Assembly (NCBI RefSeq): GCF_907164915.1
Contig: NC_061863.1
Span: 46,845,382 to 46,909,381, forward strand
Direction: 5' to 3'
From: Impatiens glandulifera
Taxonomy: Eukaryota > Streptophyta > Magnoliopsida > Ericales > Balsaminaceae
DNA length: 64,000 nt
The notes beneath the pieces were generated by a model. That model was given only the letters and a program-made list of their open reading frames with translations, had not been told where the DNA came from and did not search any database. Each line of letters opens with the position of its first letter. The stretch's first letter is position 1. The position numbers were made by a program, and so were the translations under genes. This document shows positions 1-12,072 of this stretch, piece after piece.

Positions 1-3000
1 TTTCATCGTCTTCAAATCGAGTGGAAAACCAAATACATTAATCTTACACCACTATAGTCCGTAGACCAACTACGTAGATAGCTAGAGGGTTGACGCTCTT
101 CCTTAGGTGGGTGATTGCATCATCTTAACATCATGATCATAGTCCTGATTGTGTATCTAATTAGTCCGAGTGAACGTGTCTAACTAGTTCGAGTTATGTG
201 ACATAATTCGTGATATAAACAAAGGTTTGCGCTAACTCGGTAAATTGCCATCTGAACAATTTTATCGGTCTTGTGACTACGTAATTTGAGGAAACACGTG
301 CCTGATCACACAAGAGTAATTTGGGTTGCGTCATTTGCACAATAAGTGACTTAATACTTAATCTTTATAATTGCTTCATGCCTCGGTGGGGTGCTTCTGT
401 GCAAAGATATTTTTTAATATTTGTTAGCTAAAAATCTCACGAAGACCTATAAATAGGAAACCTGGAGGGTATAATCCTAAGAAGATTATCTCAGGTCGTT
501 TCATCATCAATTTTGTTTTTGTTTTTTTCAATTTTCGAGTCATGACCACTTTGGTTTTTTTCTTCAAGAAAACAATTTTCATCACGATTTTGGGTTTCTC
601 GTTTTTTTGAAAACTTCGACGCTTCATTTATTTTGGGAAAAGACTCCAATGCATGATTTGAGAACTTTTTTTTTTGGAAAATTCCCCTATCACTTGTCAA
701 AGATTTTTTTCACTTTTTATTGTACTTTTGGTAAATTCCCCTAGCACTTTTCTAGGATTTTCCACATTTTTTTGTGAGTTAAGGCATGCCTTGATCTCTC
801 TCATTTTAAAACGAATCTCGAAGCAAAATATGTTTGAAGTCTCATTTCGAGTGTTGCTTTTGGACAATTTTAAAAGGAGAACAATTTTTCTTATATTTTA
901 TTTTGATGAAATTTTATCAACAATGCACTTGAATCCTGTTCTGCAATTATTTTGAAAAAAAAATCTTTGTATGAACGTGAATTTTCTTGCCCAAGTATTA
1001 TTTTTGACGTCTTAAATGTAGTTTTCAACTTTGCGCCACGTGCTTTAAAATTTCGTCTAACTTCCTTTATTAAATATTTTTTAGAGATTCTTTATCATTC
1101 ACGACTTCATAGAGCTCTTATTGTAATTAGAGTACTATCTGACAGAATCGGTACACTCTTGTTATTTTGGGGTAAAACAAGATGCGAACTCAATAACATT
1201 GAGTGGTGATTTCAATGTCTCATCCACTTTGAGTATTAATCAAATAGAATCAGTACACATATGCTCTTGATTTTAACACCTCAAAATGATGATTACCTTG
1301 ACTCATTTTTTTCTCAAGCCTCTAGTATTGAGTCATCTCCTATTTTTTTGAAACATTAATTTTTTTAGAAGCGTAATAATTTTCTTTATTCACGTGATTT
1401 AAGCTTAGATTTTAATCTTTTCCACAATCTTTCATTTCCCTTTTGTAGAATTAATCGCGAGTATACGAAACGATGCAATAAAATATCCTTTGCTCGAATC
1501 GTTGAGTGAAATATCGAGTTCCTTTGGAAATGATCGTTGAATGGAGACTTTAATCTCGACTCATACTTGTTTTCAAAATTCGTTTTTTTTCTTGTCTCCC
1601 TTTTTGAGAGAGATCTTGGCAACATTTTCTCACATTGTTGTTTTGGAAAACGAATTATTATAACCAGGTCTCAAGACAAAACTGCCTACGTATCCTCTTA
1701 AGAGAGGATTATGTCGAAACAAAATTTAAGGTCATGAGAATATTTTTTGTCATTTTTTTCCATTTCCCCCTTGAATATACCATAGTGTATGAACTAAGAT
1801 TTTATTTTATTAGAGTATCCCTTAGTATGAGAACTATAGTTTCACCCCCTTTTCATTTTTTCGTTGTTTTTTTCATTTATTTTATTTTAAATTGCCTTAG
1901 TGTAAGAAACTATAGTTTCATTCTCATTGATGTTGTTATCATTATTTTCATTTTTTACGTTTGTTGATGCAAATGTTTTCAATACAAATGATGTTAATGC
2001 ATGCATACACAAATACAATCTTACGAATGGTCAATCAAATATTCTTTAAAATGATTTAATGAGTTCTCTTCAAGTTTGTTGAGCGTACCTAACATATATG
2101 ACATTTGAGGGGTGAGGCTCTTTCTCGCACTTGTATTCAATCTTCAGTCGAGCTCTTGAGATTTGAAGTTGTGGGTCATGATCAAGAGATCATGTCATGA
2201 ATTGAAAATTGATGAATGGACATGACCATGCATCGTGGATCACGTGTTCGTCCTTAACATCTTTGCATACTTAAGTTGCTTCAAGATTTCATCGTTTATA
2301 CACATGGTAGTTTGTCAAAGATCCAACAAACTATAATAGGCCTCCCATCAATGTAGTGCATCATATCTCAATTTTTACATCGAGCTAGCATTTTTCGCTT
2401 GCTTGTATATCCATAATGCATTACTCCATTATCACATGGTTAACTTTTATAGTTACTCCTTTTATTTATAAGAATTCAAAGATTATTTAAAAGGATAAAA
2501 TGAGCTTATATCCATTATCTAGAACATACTAATGTATAGGATTTTGAGTAAATGATTTCCATTCTCGTTTTTGCATTTCTCCTGATCGTTGTGTGGATCG
2601 ATAAATGCCCTTGTCCAGATGACATGATCGTCCTTTTCTCAAAATAAAGGAATGACAAATTTTATGAGTGCGTCATTTAGAATTATGACGCTTCCATGTC
2701 TACATGAAATGAAAATCTTATGTGCACGAAGCCTAATCATCTATGTGACTTTTGCGATGCTTTCAATTAGTGGATCTCATTTTTGGTTCATTGTGAAGAA
2801 CATGTGGATCTTAGAAAGATGGTTAGGAAGAAAAATCACATAATCGTATGATGACATGTGTCGACATTTATGAACATACGTGTTCTTAAAGAGAAATAGG
2901 CGCACATTTTCCAACTTGTCATTTTTATTAGTATCAAATATGGTAGTTAGTCATAAATCGTATAATTTGTTACAAACTCATACCACTCATCCTCGCCTTA

Positions 3001-4599
3001 CAAATGCGCACAATATTTTTTCAAAATATAAGAAATGTTTTACGTTCAATGGATAGAAAGGAATAATGGATATGAAAATAAAGTCTTCTCTAAGCTCCTT
3101 ACTTCCTTGTCTTTTGGTCTTTCACCTTCTTCAGTTGCCTTGATGTGCCTCTTGTAGCGTCTTTCTTGTCGAGATTTGCACCGTCTTCGTGTCACCTAAT
3201 TGAGGCATATAACTTGTGGTGGTCATGACTTTTATGTCTAAGACATTTCCTCAAAATATTCTATCTCGCTTTAGCCATGACATGTCATGGTTTAACTCGA
3301 AACTCTTGCGATGGGCAATCCAAACAGCTAACAAACAAACACCCAAAACAAGGAAATATTGTTGTTCTTTTTTTTTTATATAAAAAGACAGAATGTACTC
3401 TTGAGCGCATATCTCAACTATAATGCATATACGTATTTATATAAGTATAGTAAACACATAAAGGATTTCGACATGGCTTGACCGTTCGGGAATGACGAAC
3501 GACTAGGTTTTAGGAATCCTAATCGGGATTTTGTTTTTATGGAGAAATCATAAGCGAGAGTTCACTCACCCCACCTGAGAGCATAAAAAATCGCCAACTA
3601 AGAGGAACGTCATCTCAATTGGGAATTTCTTGTCATCCCTACGATGCATACCCCTCGAAAGGGACCTCATCGTTGGGGAGAAGGATCAATCCCGTGTACC
3701 TAATTTTATCCTCTCATATAATCGCTGAAATTTGAAATAGATCGTCATTCTTCATTGACTAATCTTTGCACATAATATTATAGGTGTAAAAATAACATCA
3801 CGTGCATTGTGTACTATCTCAAAACAATAGGGGCCATGACCCCGAGACTAAATCATTGCACGTAGAAAGTAAAAATGCGAAGTTGGGTGGTGTACCATTT
3901 TTTGCCTTTTTTTTTTCATTGCACCTAGTAATTTTTTTTTCATTTTTTTGAAAGGAGATCCTGAGGGTTATGATAGGAAGCATCAGGAGAGGAAAAATAG
4001 CATGAGAAGACGAAAGGGAAAATGTCGCGTGCTTGCACCTGGGCGTTCGCTAGGTCACGATGTCTTCGATGATCCTTTAGTTGTTGGCGAGCATCGTGCT
4101 TCCGTCTAGAGGGTCGTTGCATGTATTCCTCTCATCTAGACTCTGCCCCAAATCGTCAGGCACAAATCGTTGCTCCATCCCTTTCTCTTTTGGCTCTTTG
4201 CTTCTTTCATCATGTCTGGATAATTTGATCATGTCCAGATCTGATTCTCCTTATTTCCTGTTTGGTCTAGGGATCTGGGTTCTGTTGCGCTTGGCCCTAT
4301 TTGAATTTTTATTATTATTATTATCTGCAAAACACAAATCAATTAAAAGAGATAATATTAATCTTTAACATTTTAACTAATTTAAATTAATTTGTCCCAT
4401 CTTATTTTATTTAAATAATTCCAAATTTAATTATAAATTGTGGGTGTCTAAATTAGATCGCCAAGAAGATCTACAAAAATTTAACCCAACCAAGTCATTT
4501 GAAGATATCATGGAATCGATACGTGAGATTAAAAAGAAAAATTATTAATATGTTAACTAATTTTTCTTAGTAGAAATATTTCATATTACTTACATTATT
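1..4599. other. Gene-free, probably degraded repeat sequence
   Basis: I find no gene here. Open frames are short, overlap each other on both strands and have no recognisable domain. A TATAAATAG box at 448-456 precedes a T-rich leader and may be the promoter of an old LTR. The stretch at about 3470-3740 is richer in GC than its surroundings and reads like retrotransposon LTR or leader sequence, but I could not find matching second copies, termini or target duplications. The repeat assignment is inference. Confidence 0.4.
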
Positions 4600-4604
4600 A
4601 TTAT

Positions 4605-5150
4605 TGTTGGAGAAATCGAATAATAGCACCTGTTTAGCAATTCAGAAATAAACAAGCTACAACAAGGCCTAACAATTCTTTTTCCCTTTTGTGTAATCAA
4701 ATAGGCAGCCAAAACAATTGAGCATCAAACAATCAAAAACAGAGAGCAGAACACCAAGATTTTACGTGGAAAACATAAATTAGGTAAAAACTACGGGACA
4801 CTTCGGCCACTTAAATCATCCACTATATCAAATGGGTATACAATGTAGTTCAATACAAGCCTAGAGGTAATCTAACAAAAGTTATCAATTGACCTCATCC
4901 TAACTTGGCATTCACATACATTATCATCATCATTAAAGATGGCTAACCAAATGGAGAAGAGATAAAGAAAATCAGAAGAAGAACCTGCTACTTCAATGGA
5001 GGAATTGCTGCTTCAATGGAGGAAGAACTGCTGGAAGAGAGAGAGAGAAAAACCAATCTAAAAACTGCTGTGTTTTTTTCCTTAATTAAATATGCCCTAA
5101 TGGGCTTTATTAATTTGTTAGGCCCAGCTGCCAAATGAGCTGACCCAACA
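4605..5150 (-). repeat. 3' LTR of the copia element
   Basis: This 546-bp LTR runs from TGTTGGAGAAATCG to GCTGACCCAACA and matches 10686-11233 over its whole length with about a dozen differences. It is the downstream LTR because the element reads on the minus strand. Confidence 0.95.
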
Positions 5151-5160
5151 AATCTCCCCC
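5151..5160 (-). other. Polypurine tract of the copia element
   Basis: The minus strand reads GGGGGAGATT directly before the 3' LTR start TGTTGG. A purine run in this position primes plus-strand DNA synthesis in LTR retrotransposons. Confidence 0.85.
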
Positions 5161-7986
5161 GTCAGCGCAACTTCGCGGGCTCCAATAAACCCGCTCTCTC
5201 CCGACAATCTTCAAACTTGTTCTTAGGCAAGGATTTCGTAAACATATCGGCACCATTCTCACTTGTATGAATCTTCTCCAAGTTCAGCTCTTTTGCCTCA
5301 AGCACATCACGTATCCAATGATATCCCACGTCGATGTGTTTGGATCTCGAATGAAAAGCTGAATTCTTTGAGAGATGAATGGCACTTTGACTGTCGCTAA
5401 ACAAAGTAAACTTCTCTTGCTTTTGGCCCAACTCTTGTAGGAACTTCTTCATCCATAACACCTCTTTACATGCCTCAGTAGCTGCAATATACTTAGCATC
5501 TGTAGTAGACAAAGCAACACACTTTTGTAACCTTGACTACCACGAAACAGCACCGCCTGCAAAGGTAACCAAAAAACCTGATATAGATTTTCTTGAATCA
5601 ACATCACCCGCCATATCAGAATCTGTAACGCCTTCCAAAATAGAAGTATCACTTCCGAAGCATAAACGTGCTTTCGAAGAGCCTCGAAGATATCTGAGAA
5701 TCCACTTAACAGCCAACCAATGTTCTTCTCCCGGGTTGGAGAGATACCGACTAACAACACCAACTGCGTGTGCTATGTTCGGTCTTGTACATACCATGGC
5801 ATACATAAGACTACCAACTGCAGAGGCATAAGGTACATTCTTCATTTCATCTTTCTCTTTCTCACTTGTAGGACATTGTTTAGAACTCAACTTGAAATGA
5901 CCTGCAAGTGGAACTGAAACCGGTTTTGCATTTTTCATTGCAAACCTCTCAAGTACCTTCTCAATGTACTTCTCCTGTGATAGCCAAAGTGTTCTGTTCT
6001 TTCTGTCTCTTGTGATTTCCATGCCTAAGATCTGCTTCACTGAACCCAAATCCTTCATCGCAAAGACTTGTTCAAATCCCTTTTGAGCTTCTCAATTTTT
6101 GCAATATCTGTCCCAACAATCAGCATATCATCAACATAGAGCAGAAGAATAACATAATCATCAACACCGTATCTCTTGATGAAAACACAATGATCAGAAG
6201 TAGTCTTACTGTACCCATTTGCTTCCATGAAGGAGTCAAATTTTCTGTACCAATGTCTAGGCGCTTGCTTGAGCCTATACAAGCTTTTCCTCAACTTGCA
6301 GACAAGATCTTCTTTACCTTTAACTTTGAAACCCTCAGGTTGTTCCATATAGATCTCTTCCTCCAAGTCACCATGAAGAAATGCAGTCTTCACATCCAGT
6401 TGTTCAATTTCCAAATCTTGACTAGCAGCCAATGCTAACACAACTCTGATGGATGACCTCTTCACAACCGGTGAGAAGATCTCTTCAAAATCAATCCCCT
6501 TTTTCTGTCCAAAGCCCTTCACAACCAGTCTTGCTTTATATCGAGGTTGTGAGCTATTCTCTTGGTACTTCAACTTGAATACCCACTTGTTCTTCAAAGT
6601 CTTCTTTCCTTTTGGAAGTTTCACCAAGTCATAAGTTTCGTTCTCTTGCAAGGAATTTATCTCTTCTTGCATTGTCACCGACCACTTGTTCTTGTTTTCA
6701 TGAGACAATACTTCTTGATAGGTTTCTGGTTCTCCCCCGTCAGTCAACATCACATACTCATTGGGAGGATACCTACTAGAAGGTTGTCTCTGCCTACTAG
6801 ATCTTCTAATATGCTGATCATTAGGTGACTCTAGAGAACTATCATCATCTTGTTCAGCTTCCTCTGTTGGCTCAGCATCAACTAGAGGAGTCTCATCAAC
6901 CTCAACTTGGGCATTTTCCACATCATTGGGCTGTGATTGTGGTGTACGAATCCTACCATTGTCAATCAATTCATTCTCTATAGACTTCGGCTTTTCTTTT
7001 TTCTCAAAGTCTTCAATGGTTTGATCTTCAAAGAATACCACATCTCTGCTTCTAATGAGTTTCTTGTTAACCGGATCCCAACATCAGTACCCAAATTCTC
7101 CGTGGCCATACCCAATAAAGATACACTGTCTCGTCTTGCTATCAAGCTTAGCTCTCTCATCTCGAGGAACATGAACAAACACTTTACAACCAAAAACTCT
7201 CAAGTGATCATAAGAGACGTCCTTACCTCTCCAAACTCTTTCTGGAACGTCGCCATCTAAAGGAGTTGAGGGTGAAAGGTTTATCAGATCAACCGCTGTC
7301 TTTATTGCCTCTCCCCAAAAGGATTTTGGCAACTTAGCATGAGACAACATACACAAAATTCTCTCATTGATAGACCTGTTCATCCTCTCTGCAACTCCAT
7401 TCTGTTGAGGTGTTTTTGGCACAGTCTTCAAAAGCTTGATCCCATGACTTTTACAGTATTCCACAAATGGTCCTCTGTATTCGCCACCATTGTCCGAACG
7501 AACACATTTCAACTTCTTCCCAGTTTCTCTCTCCACTTCAGCATGAAACAACTTGAAGTAATCCAATGCTTGATCCTTAGTCTTCAAGCAATATGCCCAC
7601 ACCTTCCTTGAGCAATCATCGATAAAAGTAATGTAATAATGAGCACCACCTAAAGTCAAGGAATCCATAAAACATATGTTTGTGTGAACCATATCTAGGA
7701 TATTGGGCTTCCTAGATAGAGAGAAACTTTTGAAGGAAACTCTATGTTGCTTACCAACTAAGCAATTTGTGCATGTCTTCAAATATGTGGACTTTAAGCC
7801 CTGGAGATCGATTGTCTTGGAGAGAATTTGCATGTCATTCTGACTTAAGTGACCAAGTCTCTTATGCCAAAGCTGTGCTGAACAATCATTAACTGCATTT
7901 GCTTCTCCCCCGTAAGACTTAGTCTCTGTCACATAAAGAGAACTGACCTTCTTTCCTTTAGCTATCACCAAAGACCCCTTAGTGAG

Positions 7987-9318
7987 TGTTAGGATCTAGG
8001 TCGCCGCTGGTGGACCGGGGGTTGGACCGGTTAGCGGTTCTCACTCGTAGGGTGGTGGTTAATCCGGTTAGAGATTAACACCGGGGTTTCAATACTACAC
8101 AACCTGTCACAAACCCTTGAACTAGGTTCAAGCGCGGAAGAGGTTTGCTTTCAAGTTGAAGCGGTACACGTGTATGATAGGCGGAATCGGTTTCGGATGA
8201 TGGAGATTTGAAGGATGGTGGGTCGGTTTCGGTTATCTGGATATTCGGTATTGTCAGTATGAAGTTGGTTTGTGGTGGTATGTTTAGGTTAGTCGGTTTT
8301 GTAGTGAAGCCAACAGAAAGTAAATACAACAGATTTTATGGATGTTCGGAGATAAAACTCCTACGTCACCCCTTCTTCTCGAAACCGCGAGAAGGATATT
8401 CACTAAGGAATACAAATGCAATTCGATCGAGACTTATTTCCTGCTCGATAACACTCTTACAATTCTCACTGAAATTGTAGCACACACAGTCAGAATTTAG
8501 CACTTAGGCTTTCTTAGAATACCACACTGTTATCACTTGTAGTAAATGCTCTCTTTGTAATTCTTAGTAACTGCCTTAATGTCAGCTTGATGTCCCGCAT
8601 TTACTCTTCTGCAACTGCCTCCTTTTATAGGTGAAATATGCCAACGGTCATATTTCAAAGCCTTGAATCTGATTGGCTGATCAGAGATGCAGTGATTCAG
8701 TGTCTCATACCTGCGGTCTTCTCCTCAGACCTGACGGTCAATCTCAGACCTGGCATCCTGTTTCAGACCTGCCGGTCTGTAAAGCAAACCTGCTGGGTTT
8801 GTCTTTTACTCAATGTAGGCACTGTCTGCTTGGACAGTTGTCTGTACTTTGAAGATTTCCTTTCTGGCTTATCCCGAAGTAGAAAGATCCGGTAGTACTG
8901 TTTTCTGCAGCCTACAGTCTTTCCTCAGACTTGCATGGATAAGGAAGTATTCAGTCTGTTCCTTTGGTATCATTCTCAACAGATACCCAAAGTGTCTTCT
9001 TGTGCAGATCGGCCTCTTGACTTGGCCTAGGTTGGCCGCTTGACTTGGCCGAATATCTTTTGATAGTGAAGTGACCGGGCTTATTCCGGTTATGTTTGTC
9101 TTGAGGATTGATCGGCTATTTGATGGATCTGGCTTTTAGGCTTTGGCCGATCCTTCCTCTGTGCGGTCACGTACCGAATACTCTTGATCGGTTTGGTAGC
9201 TTGACCGGTTCGGTTTCTTCAGTTGGTTTTCTTTTGTTCATCCGGTCCGGTTCCTTGTTCCTGCGTAGGAAGTTTGTTTAAGTTAGGTTTATTTGAACCG
9301 GTATGAATTTATCTAACA
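7987..9318 (-). repeat. LTR of the nested element
   Basis: On the minus strand it begins TGTTAGATAAATTC and ends GATCCTAACA. The final bases match the end of the solo LTR at 18202-19735, suggesting a related lineage. It contains a TATA box in the middle, as expected at a U3/R border. Confidence 0.8.
8621..8630 (-). promoter_or_regulatory. TATA box of the nested LTR
   Basis: The minus strand reads CTATAAAAGG about 690 bp into the LTR, a normal position for the U3 promoter of a long LTR. Activity is not shown. Confidence 0.6.
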
Positions 9319-9336
9319 ATTTCTCCCTTTTTGATT
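9319..9336 (-). other. Polypurine tract of the nested element
   Basis: The minus strand shows a run of purines (AAAAAGGGAGAAAT) immediately upstream of the LTR start TGTTAGATAA. It defines the internal boundary of the nested element. Confidence 0.7.
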
Positions 9337-10671
9337 ATTTTATTTAAAATTATCAAAATTATGTAAGTTTGCAACCGTAGGCCGGTTGTTTTGTTTGGCC
9401 GATTTTGAAAAGGACTTAGATAATTTTCGAAAAATTTTGAGGGAGGGGTTTTGGAGGAATCTCTATCTTTTATCTAACAGTGAGTTTCCATTTTCATTCA
9501 CCAAAGTAACTATGATAGCCCTCATCATCAAGAATACCAGTAGAGATCAAATTCATCCGAATATCAGGAAAATGTCGAACATTCTTCAAAAGTAGCTTGC
9601 ACGAAGTGTTAGTATCCAAACAGACATCTCCTTTTCCAACAATCTTACACGTAACATGGTTTCCCAGCGTCACTAAACCAAACTGTCCACTAGTGTAAGA
9701 AGAAAATATATCACAACGATTGGTGACATGATAAGAAGCACCTGAGTCTACCACCCATTGTGTATCTTGAGAAACAAGGTTGATACTATCATTGTCGTAA
9801 ACAATATCGATGTCGTTACCACCTACATCTGCAACCTTACTACTTCCATCTTGCTTATTCTCCTTTTGTTCCCGCTTCAAAGATCTGCACTAATACTTCT
9901 TGTGTCCTGGCTTGCCACAATGATAACATGTAATCTCTTTTCTCGAGTTGGATGTTCCCCGTGACCTGTCTGAACTGCCACTGCGATTCTTTGGAGTTTT
10001 ACTTTTACTTCTACCCCTTTTCTCAGTCACGAACACCTGACTTGGAGTCGAGAAGCCCTGTTCTTTTCTTCTAGCCTCTTCATTTAGCACGCTCTCTTTC
10101 ATCATTTTCAAAGTGAGCTTACCTTGTGGAACAGAATTGGTAATTGAAACCACAAGTGTTTCCCAACTATCAGGTAGAGAATTAATCAAACACATAGCAT
10201 GAAGCTCATCATCAAATTTCATTCCTATCGCAGCCAACTCATTTAGAATCCCCTAAAAAGCATTTAGATGCTCAGACATAGAAGACCCATCTTGATATTT
10301 CAACGAGCAAAGCTTCCTAAATAGAAATGCTCTGTTTTGAGTGTTGTTCTTCTCATACAGTTCACTCAAAATAGTCCACACCTTATAAGCGTTAACTTCA
10401 GTAGCCACATGCTGATACACACTGTTGTCAACTCATTGCCTGATTTTACCAACTGCCTTTCTGTTCAGCTTCTTCCAATCTGCATCTGTCATAGCCTCTG
10501 GTTTGCCTTTATCACCCAAAATAGTGTCTTCATAATCATAATTACACAATAAGTCCTCCATCCGTGACTTCCAGATTGTGTAATTGGTAGCTGTGAGTTT
10601 GATCATCGTTCCATTACTGCTCAACGATTCTTCCATTTGAATTATACAAGAATCACCACCAAACGACCTCA

Positions 10672-10683
10672 GCTCTGATACCA
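10672..10683 (-). other. Primer binding site of the copia element
   Basis: The minus strand reads TGGTATCAGAGC two bases after the 5' LTR. This is the usual complement of the 3' end of plant initiator Met-tRNA used by copia elements. Confidence 0.95.
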
Positions 10684-10685
10684 CT

Positions 10686-11233
10686 TGTTGGAGAAATCGA
10701 ATAATAGCACATGTTTAGCAATTCAGAAATAAACAAGCTACAACAAGGCCTAACAATTCTTTTTCCCTTTTGTGTAATCAAATAGGCAGCCAAAACAATT
10801 GAGCATCAAACAATCAAAAACAGAGAGCAGGACACCAAGATTTTACGTGGAAAACCCAAATTAGGTAAAAACCACGGGACACTTCGGCCACTTAAATCAT
10901 CCACTATATCAAATAGGTATACAATGTAGTTCAATACAAGCCTAGAGGTAATCTAACAAAAGTTATCAATTGACCTCATCCTAACTTGTCATTCACATAC
11001 ATTATCATCATTATTAAAGATGGCTAACCAAATGGAGAAGAGATAAAGGAAATCAGAAGAAGAACCTGTTGCTTCAATGGAGGAATTGCTGCTTCAATGG
11101 AGGAAGAACTGCTGGAAGAGAGAGAGAGAAAAACCAATCTAAAAACTGCTGTGTTTTTTTTTCCTTAATTAAATATGCCCTAATGGGCTTTATTAATTTG
11201 TTAGGCCCAGCTGCCAAATGAGCTGACCCAACA
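10686..11233 (-). repeat. 5' LTR of the copia element
   Basis: This 548-bp LTR is the partner of 4605-5150. The two-base length difference lies in a T run. It is followed by the ATTAT target duplication at 11234-11238. Confidence 0.95.
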
Positions 11234-11238
11234 ATTAT

Positions 11239-12072
11239 TCTCATAAATTACTCAAATTATTCAAATAAAACAACTAAATAATAATAAAGACTTTAATGGA
11301 ATTATCGCCGCGTAAAAAGTTGTCAAAGAGTTCGTCGACGCTTAATATAGCGAGGTTGAGGAAGAGTTGACAAATATTATGCCGACACACAAATAAGTGC
11401 CAACGCTTAATATAGCTTAATATAGCGAGGTTTACAAAAGATTGATAACTGAAATATTAGTTTATGTATTACATATGTACATTGTCCTTCTAATTTGTCG
11501 ATTTCATCATTTTGCGTTAGAAAGTATATTTCATCTTACCCAAAAATAAAGGAATAAAATCATTATCATAATGCTTTCCAGCAAATAGCAAATTGAGGTA
11601 TTTAAGATTTTTTTAGAAAATAATTTATTAAAACAAATATTTATTCTTGTATATGAATTGGTTCTATTTGGCAAATTACTATTTGAAATTCGAACTTAGA
11701 TCGTTTTTATCAAATATGGCTCAAACTTTAATCGTGAAATATACGACTCATGCCTCGTAGAATAAAAACAACTCACGTCCGAGTTTTAAATAGCAATTGT
11801 GCAAATATTATTTATTTAGTCTTTCTTTTTTTCAGTATTACTTTATAAATTGATCTCCATATTTATAATAATTTATCAATTCCAAAATGATTTCCAATTC
11901 AAATTAATTAAGCTAGTAAGCACCATATTATGAAAATGATAAATTAACTTCTTAATAACAGACACAATTATACAATAATACATACTCCTTTCGACACTAG
12001 GCAACCAATTATAATCAAGAAGAAACAGAAACATAAAAAGAAGAAAAAGCCCGCCATGGGGACCAGCAAAAG
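11239..12072. other. Intergenic, AT-rich
   Basis: No gene is seen between the copia element and the 3' end of the nitrate transporter gene. A short direct repeat containing TTAATATAGCGAGGTT occurs twice between 11340 and 11432. The last few hundred bases should hold the 3' UTR of the transporter gene. Confidence 0.5.

Larger units (their letters stand above)
7987..9479 (-). mobile_element. Internally deleted LTR element nested in the copia pol gene
   Basis: The insert starts TGTTAGGATC and ends ATCTAACA. It is bracketed by the 5-bp duplication GTGAG at 7982-7986 and 9480-9484, the hallmark of an integrase-mediated insertion. Read on the minus strand, the left 1.33 kb (7987-9318) behaves as a complete 3' LTR, and a purine tract (AAAAAGGGAGAAAT) sits just before its start. 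The remaining 161 bp ends with only the first 11 or so bases of a second LTR start. The simplest reading is an element that lost nearly all of its 5' LTR and interior, rather than a simple solo LTR. No coding sequence remains. Confidence 0.85.
5162..10684 (-). pseudogene. Copia gag-pol polyprotein, broken
   Basis: The domains appear in order on the minus strand. Gag runs from about 10684 and has a CCHC zinc knuckle near 9900-9940. The protease motif DSGASYH lies near 9735-9755. The GAG-pre-integrase segment is at about 7800-7980, split from protease by the nested element. The integrase core with a DNGGEY motif is at about 7280-7660. Reverse transcriptase has YVDDM near 6115-6145. RNase H is at 5162-5540. 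In-frame stops fall at 10433-10435, 10253-10255, 9890-9892, 9494-9496, 7084-7086 and 5537-5539. A one-base loss near 6058 shifts the frame inside reverse transcriptase. No full polyprotein can be made. The reading frame resumes correctly on both sides of the nested insertion once one copy of its target duplication is discounted. Confidence 0.95.
4605..11233 (-). mobile_element. Full-length Ty1/copia LTR retrotransposon (Tnt1/Tork-like), inactivated
   Basis: Two near-identical LTRs (4605-5150 and 10686-11233) start TGTTGG and end CCCAACA. They are flanked by the 5-bp duplication ATTAT at 4600-4604 and 11234-11238. On the minus strand the order is 5' LTR, tRNA-Met primer site, gag, protease, integrase, reverse transcriptase, RNase H, polypurine tract, 3' LTR, which is the copia order. 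About a dozen substitutions separate the LTRs, so the insertion is fairly recent. The coding region is nevertheless broken by several stops, one frameshift and a nested element at 7987-9479. The Tnt1/Tork placement rests on general resemblance of the polyprotein and was not tested by phylogeny. Confidence 0.96.

Noticed and set aside
6937..7260. Open frames on the plus strand across the copia element
   Set aside because: They are shadows of the real minus-strand gag-pol frame and have no domain of their own.
7987..9479. Simple solo LTR
   Set aside because: A polypurine tract and a second LTR-like start lie inside the insert, so a deleted element fits better, though a solo LTR is not fully excluded.
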